DNA of 64,000 nucleotides, taken from positions 79,001-143,000 of the forward strand of contig CAUYUJ010015704.1 in NCBI GenBank assembly GCA_963575745.1. The letters are read 5' to 3'. The notes under the pieces are model-generated. The model worked only from the letters and a program-made list of their open reading frames with translations, made no database searches and was not told where the DNA came from. Within the stretch, counting starts at the first letter, position 1. The number at the start of each line of letters is the position of its first letter. Position numbers and translations under genes: made by a program. Shown piece by piece: positions 60,850 to 64,000 of this stretch. Source of the stretch: Prorocentrum cordatum (taxonomy: Eukaryota; Sar; Dinophyceae; Prorocentrales; Prorocentraceae).

Positions 60850-62460
60850 GATTGCGTATGAGTCAGAGTGAGCTTTGAGTATGGTTGAATGCGAGCCTCT
60901 TCCTCTTCATCCCCCCTCCTCAGCTGCCAGGCCTTCCCCTTGTCAGCCCGTGGTAGCTTTGGGGCTTCCCATATGTGCATACCTGGCTCTCCAAGCGCTG
61001 AAACAGGCGAACCGCCTGAGACATCCCCACAAAATGGCCGCGAACGACCCGTGCAAACACCCCTGGCGGACATCCTCACAATCTGCTCTCCAAGCGAAGG
61101 ATGTTGAGCCCAGAAACAAGCAAACCGCCTGAGACATCCCCACAAAATGGCCGCGAACGAGCCCGTGCAACACCCCTGGCGGCTCCCCTTAGGGGTGCTG
61201 AAACCAGCGCCCCGCCTGAGACATCCTCACAATCTGCTCTCCAAGCGAAGGATGTTGAGCCCAGAAACAAGCAAACCGCTTGAGACATCCCCACAAAATG
61301 GCCGCGAACGAGCCCGTGCAAACACCCCTGGCGGCTCCCCTTAGGGGTGCTGAAACCAGCGCCCCGCCTGAGACATCCTCACAATCTGCTCTCCAAGCGA
61401 AGGATGTTGAGCCCAGAAACAAGCAAACCGCTTGAGACATCCCCACAAAATGGCCAGCGAACGAGCCCGTGCAAACACCCCTGGCGGCCCCCCTTAGGGG
61501 TGCTGAAACCAGCGCCCCGCCTGAGACATCCTCACAATCTGCTCTCCAAGCGAAGGATGTTGAGCCCAGAAACAAGCAAACCGCCTGAGACATCCCCACA
61601 AAATGGCCGCGAACGAGCCCGTGCAAACACCCCTGGCGGCTCCCCTTAGGGGTGCTGAAACCAGCGCCCCGCCTGAGACATCCTCACAATCTGCTCTCCA
61701 AGCGAAGGATGTTGAGCCCAGAAACAAGCAAACCGCCTGAGACATCCCCACAAAATGGCCGCGAACGAGCCCGTGCAAACACCCCTGGCGGCCCCCCTTA
61801 GGGGTGCTGAAACCAGCGCCCCGCCTGAGACATCCTCACAATCTGCTTTCCAAGCGAAGGATGTTAGGCCCAGAAACAAGCAAACCGCTTGAGACATCCC
61901 CACAACATGGCCGCGAACGAGCCCGTGCAAACACCCCTGGCGGCTCCCCTTAGGGGTGCTGAAACCAGCGCCCCGCCTGAGACATCCTCACAGTCTGTTC
62001 TCCAAGCGAAGGATGTTGAGCCCAGAAACAAGCAAACCGCTTGAGACATCCCCACAAAATGGCCGCGAACGAGCCCGTGCAAACACCCCTGGCGGCTCCC
62101 CTTAGGGGTGCTGAAACCAGCGCCCCGCTTGAGACATCCTCCAAATTTGATGTGTGTTGAGTAAGTATGAGTGTGAGTAGGTCTGAGTATGAGTATGCCT
62201 GAGTATGAGTAAGTCTGTGTATGAGTAAGTATGTGTATGAGTAAGTCTGGGTATGAGTAGGTCTGTGTATGAGAAAGTCTGTGTATGTGTGAGTATGAGT
62301 AATACTGTGTATGAGTAAGTCTGGGTATGAGTAAGTCTGTGTATGAGTACGTCTGGGTGTGAGTAAGTCTGTGTATGAGTAAGTCTGTGTATGAGTATGT
62401 CTGAGTGTGAGTAAGTCAGTATGAGTAAGTCTGAGTATGAGTAGGTCTGAGTATGAGGAA
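60850..62460 (+). repeat. 152-bp satellite array flanked by GTATGAGTC repeats
   Basis: About seven units of 152 bases (61010-62150) with CCGCCTGAGACATCCCCACA, GGCCGCGAACGAGCCCGTGC, CCTTAGGGGTGCTGAAACCA and TCCAAGCGAAGGATGTTGAG. Each unit contains CCGCCTGAGACATCC twice, so it is itself a diverged dimer of about 76. GTATGAGTCAGAGTGAG precedes it (about 60858) and GTATGAGTAAGTCTGT repeats follow (62155-62455). Confidence 0.9.
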
Positions 62461-62559
62461 AGAGGAGGAGGGGAGGAGGAAAGAGGAGGAGGGAGAGGGA
62501 GTAGGAGGCGTCCAAGTAATAACAGGAACCCCATCTTAGGATATGGGGAAAAAACGGCT

Positions 62560-62730
62560 CCAGGATTGGAGCCGGAGCCGGAGCCGATAAACCGGCGACG
62601 GAACCGGTAAAACACGGCAACGGAGCCGATAAACCGGCGACGGAACCAAAAAACGGCGACGGAACCGCTAAAAAAGCGGCGCCAGAGCTGGTAAAGCACG
62701 GCAGAACGGAGCCAGCAAAAAACCGGCCCT
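62560..62730 (+). repeat. CGGCGACGGAACC short tandem repeat
   Basis: About eight degenerate units of 18-21 bases, such as CGGCGACGGAACCGGTAAAA and CGGAGCCGATAAAC. Confidence 0.8.
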
Positions 62731-62811
62731 GTCGTTTCCAGGGCCCATTAAGGTCGAGCCCCTATTGCATGCTTGACTTCATGCCGTCCTACTGCGCTGT
62801 GCAGCATCGCT

Positions 62812-62881
62812 GCGTCGCAAGCTCCGAGTGCCCCCAAGCAGCGCACGAGCCGCTGCTTGGGGGCACTTGGTGCTTGCGACG
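62812..62881. repeat. Long hairpin, about 29-bp stem
   Basis: CGTCGCAAG..GAGTGCCCCCA with AGCAGCG pairs with CGCTGCT and TGGGGGCACTTGG..CTTGCGACG around a 7-base loop (CACGAGC). The stem has only a small internal mismatch region. Confidence 0.8.
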
Positions 62882-62957
62882 TGCCCGTCGCGAGGCGAGC
62901 CCTCGCCCGAGCGGTCGTGGTGCCCGCGCCCGTGCTCGGCCTCGTCCTTTCGGGGAG

Positions 62958-63150
62958 GGAGGCGCAGGAGGAGGCGGAGGAGGAGGAGGAGGAGGAGGAG
63001 GAGGAGGAGGAGGAGGAGGAGGAGGAGGAGGGAGGAGGGAGGAGGCGGAGGGAGGATCGAGGATCGAGGATCGAGGAGGAGGAGGAGAAAAGAGGAGGAG
63101 AAGAGAGGAGGAGGAGAGGGGAGGAACGATGAGGAGGGGGAGGAGGAGGG
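62958..63150 (+). repeat. (GGA)n with GGATCGA interruptions
   Basis: GGA/GAG microsatellite. On the minus strand it is a pyrimidine tract downstream of a coding-like segment. Confidence 0.9.
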
Positions 63151-63164
63151 AGAGGGGTATTTTG

Positions 63165-63998
63165 GCGTCGGCATCCGGCGCGCTGATCACAGCTTCGGGG
63201 TACTGCCGTTGGATTCGGAGCGCCAGGTGCGCCGAGTCCCGCCCCGCCTTCACGTGCTCCCCCGACGTCGGGCATTCTTTCCCGCGCGCGTATGTCAACA
63301 CGGAGCCATTGGAGCCCCACGAGTGCGACCTGGCGGGGAGCTGGCAGACCTGCATAGTCTACCCAGAGGTCCTTGGCACGTGCACTGCCACAATCTTCTG
63401 ACGAGGTGTTTCTGCTGGGCTGCATGGTGGTCTCGGCGGCCTTTCGAAGTGCTTGCAGTCGAATCGAGGGGTGCATGGGAGCAGCCTGAAGACTCACAAG
63501 TCGGTCCAACTTCAGTTCTACCCCACACTCGCGGACCTCAAGTTTCTCGCGTTTCATAAACCTCCCGCTGTTCCTGTCCAGGTTTCAGTGGGACCCTGCC
63601 CACAGTCTCCGTCTTGGGGCGCGGATTCAGATGGTGCTTTTCGTACGGCATGGAGCTGGTTCGAGAAGGGGCCCCAAAAATAGGATTCACAGACACACGA
63701 ATGGGTTTGCAAGTTGTGGGCCAACACGGCGGAGACAGCTTTGATTTCCAGCCGCCAGATTGAGATCCCAATCTCTGGTATCAGAGGCCGGCTGCCTAAA
63801 CTTTTGTGGAAGTCGGCACTCGAGAGTGATTTGGAATGGGTCTGTCGGCAACCCTCCCACTTCGCGCTGCGTTTGGTGGGGAGCGCCTGCCGCCTTTTTG
63901 CCAGCCTGGTGCAGGCCCTGAGCGTGGATGCAGGAGCTCCTGCAGATGGGGCTGCAGGGATGCCGCAAGCCGAGACCTTTGAGAGCCAAGCAGCATGA
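63165..63998 (+). CDS. Terminal exon cluster, strand uncertain
   Basis: The plus strand gives three coding-like islands: FPRAYVNTEPLEPHECDLAG SWQTCIVYPE (about 63275-63370); LQFYPTLADLKFLAFHKPPA VPVQVSVGP (about 63500-63600); and KLLWKSALESDLEWVCRQPS HFALRLVGSACRLFASLVQA (about 63795-63920), the last open to TGA at 63996-63998. The minus strand over the first island also looks coded (AGRDSAHLALRIQRQYPEAV ISAPDADAK) and leads into the pyrimidine tract at 63150, as other exons in this window do. Both strands have high GC at third positions, so I cannot resolve it. No family is recognised. Confidence 0.3.
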
Positions 63999-64000
63999 GT

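Overview
This window looks like nuclear DNA of a dinoflagellate, with a Prorocentrum-like core dinoflagellate as my best guess; that is an inference from style, not a marker-gene identification. The reasons are GC-rich sequence, very low gene density, broken LINE-type retroelements with diverged reverse transcriptases, short exons that follow long pyrimidine tracts ending in AG|G, and an extreme load of minisatellites. I see no operons, ribosome binding sites, rRNA, tRNA or CRISPR. Nearly all long open frames are artefacts of GC-rich or tandemly repeated DNA, so I call few genes and call most of them weakly.

Layout. 1-2600: a truncated 3' gene end and a GC-rich block with opposing candidate exons. 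2700-5400: a degenerate CTTGGGGCCT minisatellite that flips strand near 3270. 6400-6800: G-run minisatellite. 7796-12437: the best coding segment, a LINE with AP-type endonuclease, RT, two CCHH zinc fingers and a separate C-terminal frame, inactivated by one TGA inside the RT. 13400-17150: several minisatellites, including a 9-bp array nested in a 103-bp array. 20000-24600: candidate genes interleaved with miniature inverted-repeat elements. 26480-28400: a second, heavily frameshifted RT relic. 28900-34000: exon-like islands after pyrimidine tracts. 33966-40000: composite array elements, a 151-bp satellite and a 1.1-kb GA tract. 40394-45500: two TIR elements, a two-exon gene model and glycosyltransferase-like exons. 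45900-52400: GTTGTCCCG, 90-bp and other arrays plus dispersed modules. 52700-59700: exon clusters, including a zinc-finger/coiled-coil relic, with more TIR elements. 59997-62450: a 90-bp array element flanked by a 19-bp direct repeat, and a 152-bp satellite. 62500-64000: a hairpin and terminal exons.

The most interesting signal is the mobile-repeat ecology. (1) A family of 140-170 bp elements with TTAAGTCGGGC termini and 8-bp target duplications has at least six complete copies and two partial or composite ones. (2) Larger composite elements carry tandem arrays between recurring end sequences (GGACCCAACCATATG at one end, a CCCAACC-loop-GGTTGGG hairpin at the other). One copy has a 19-bp flanking duplication, one lies inside a TIR element, and one lies inside an unrelated minisatellite. 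This suggests that whole minisatellite arrays are being dispersed as cassettes. (3) Pyrimidine microsatellites repeatedly sit just upstream of AG|G acceptors of coding-like exons, so much of the simple repeat may be expanded intron sequence.
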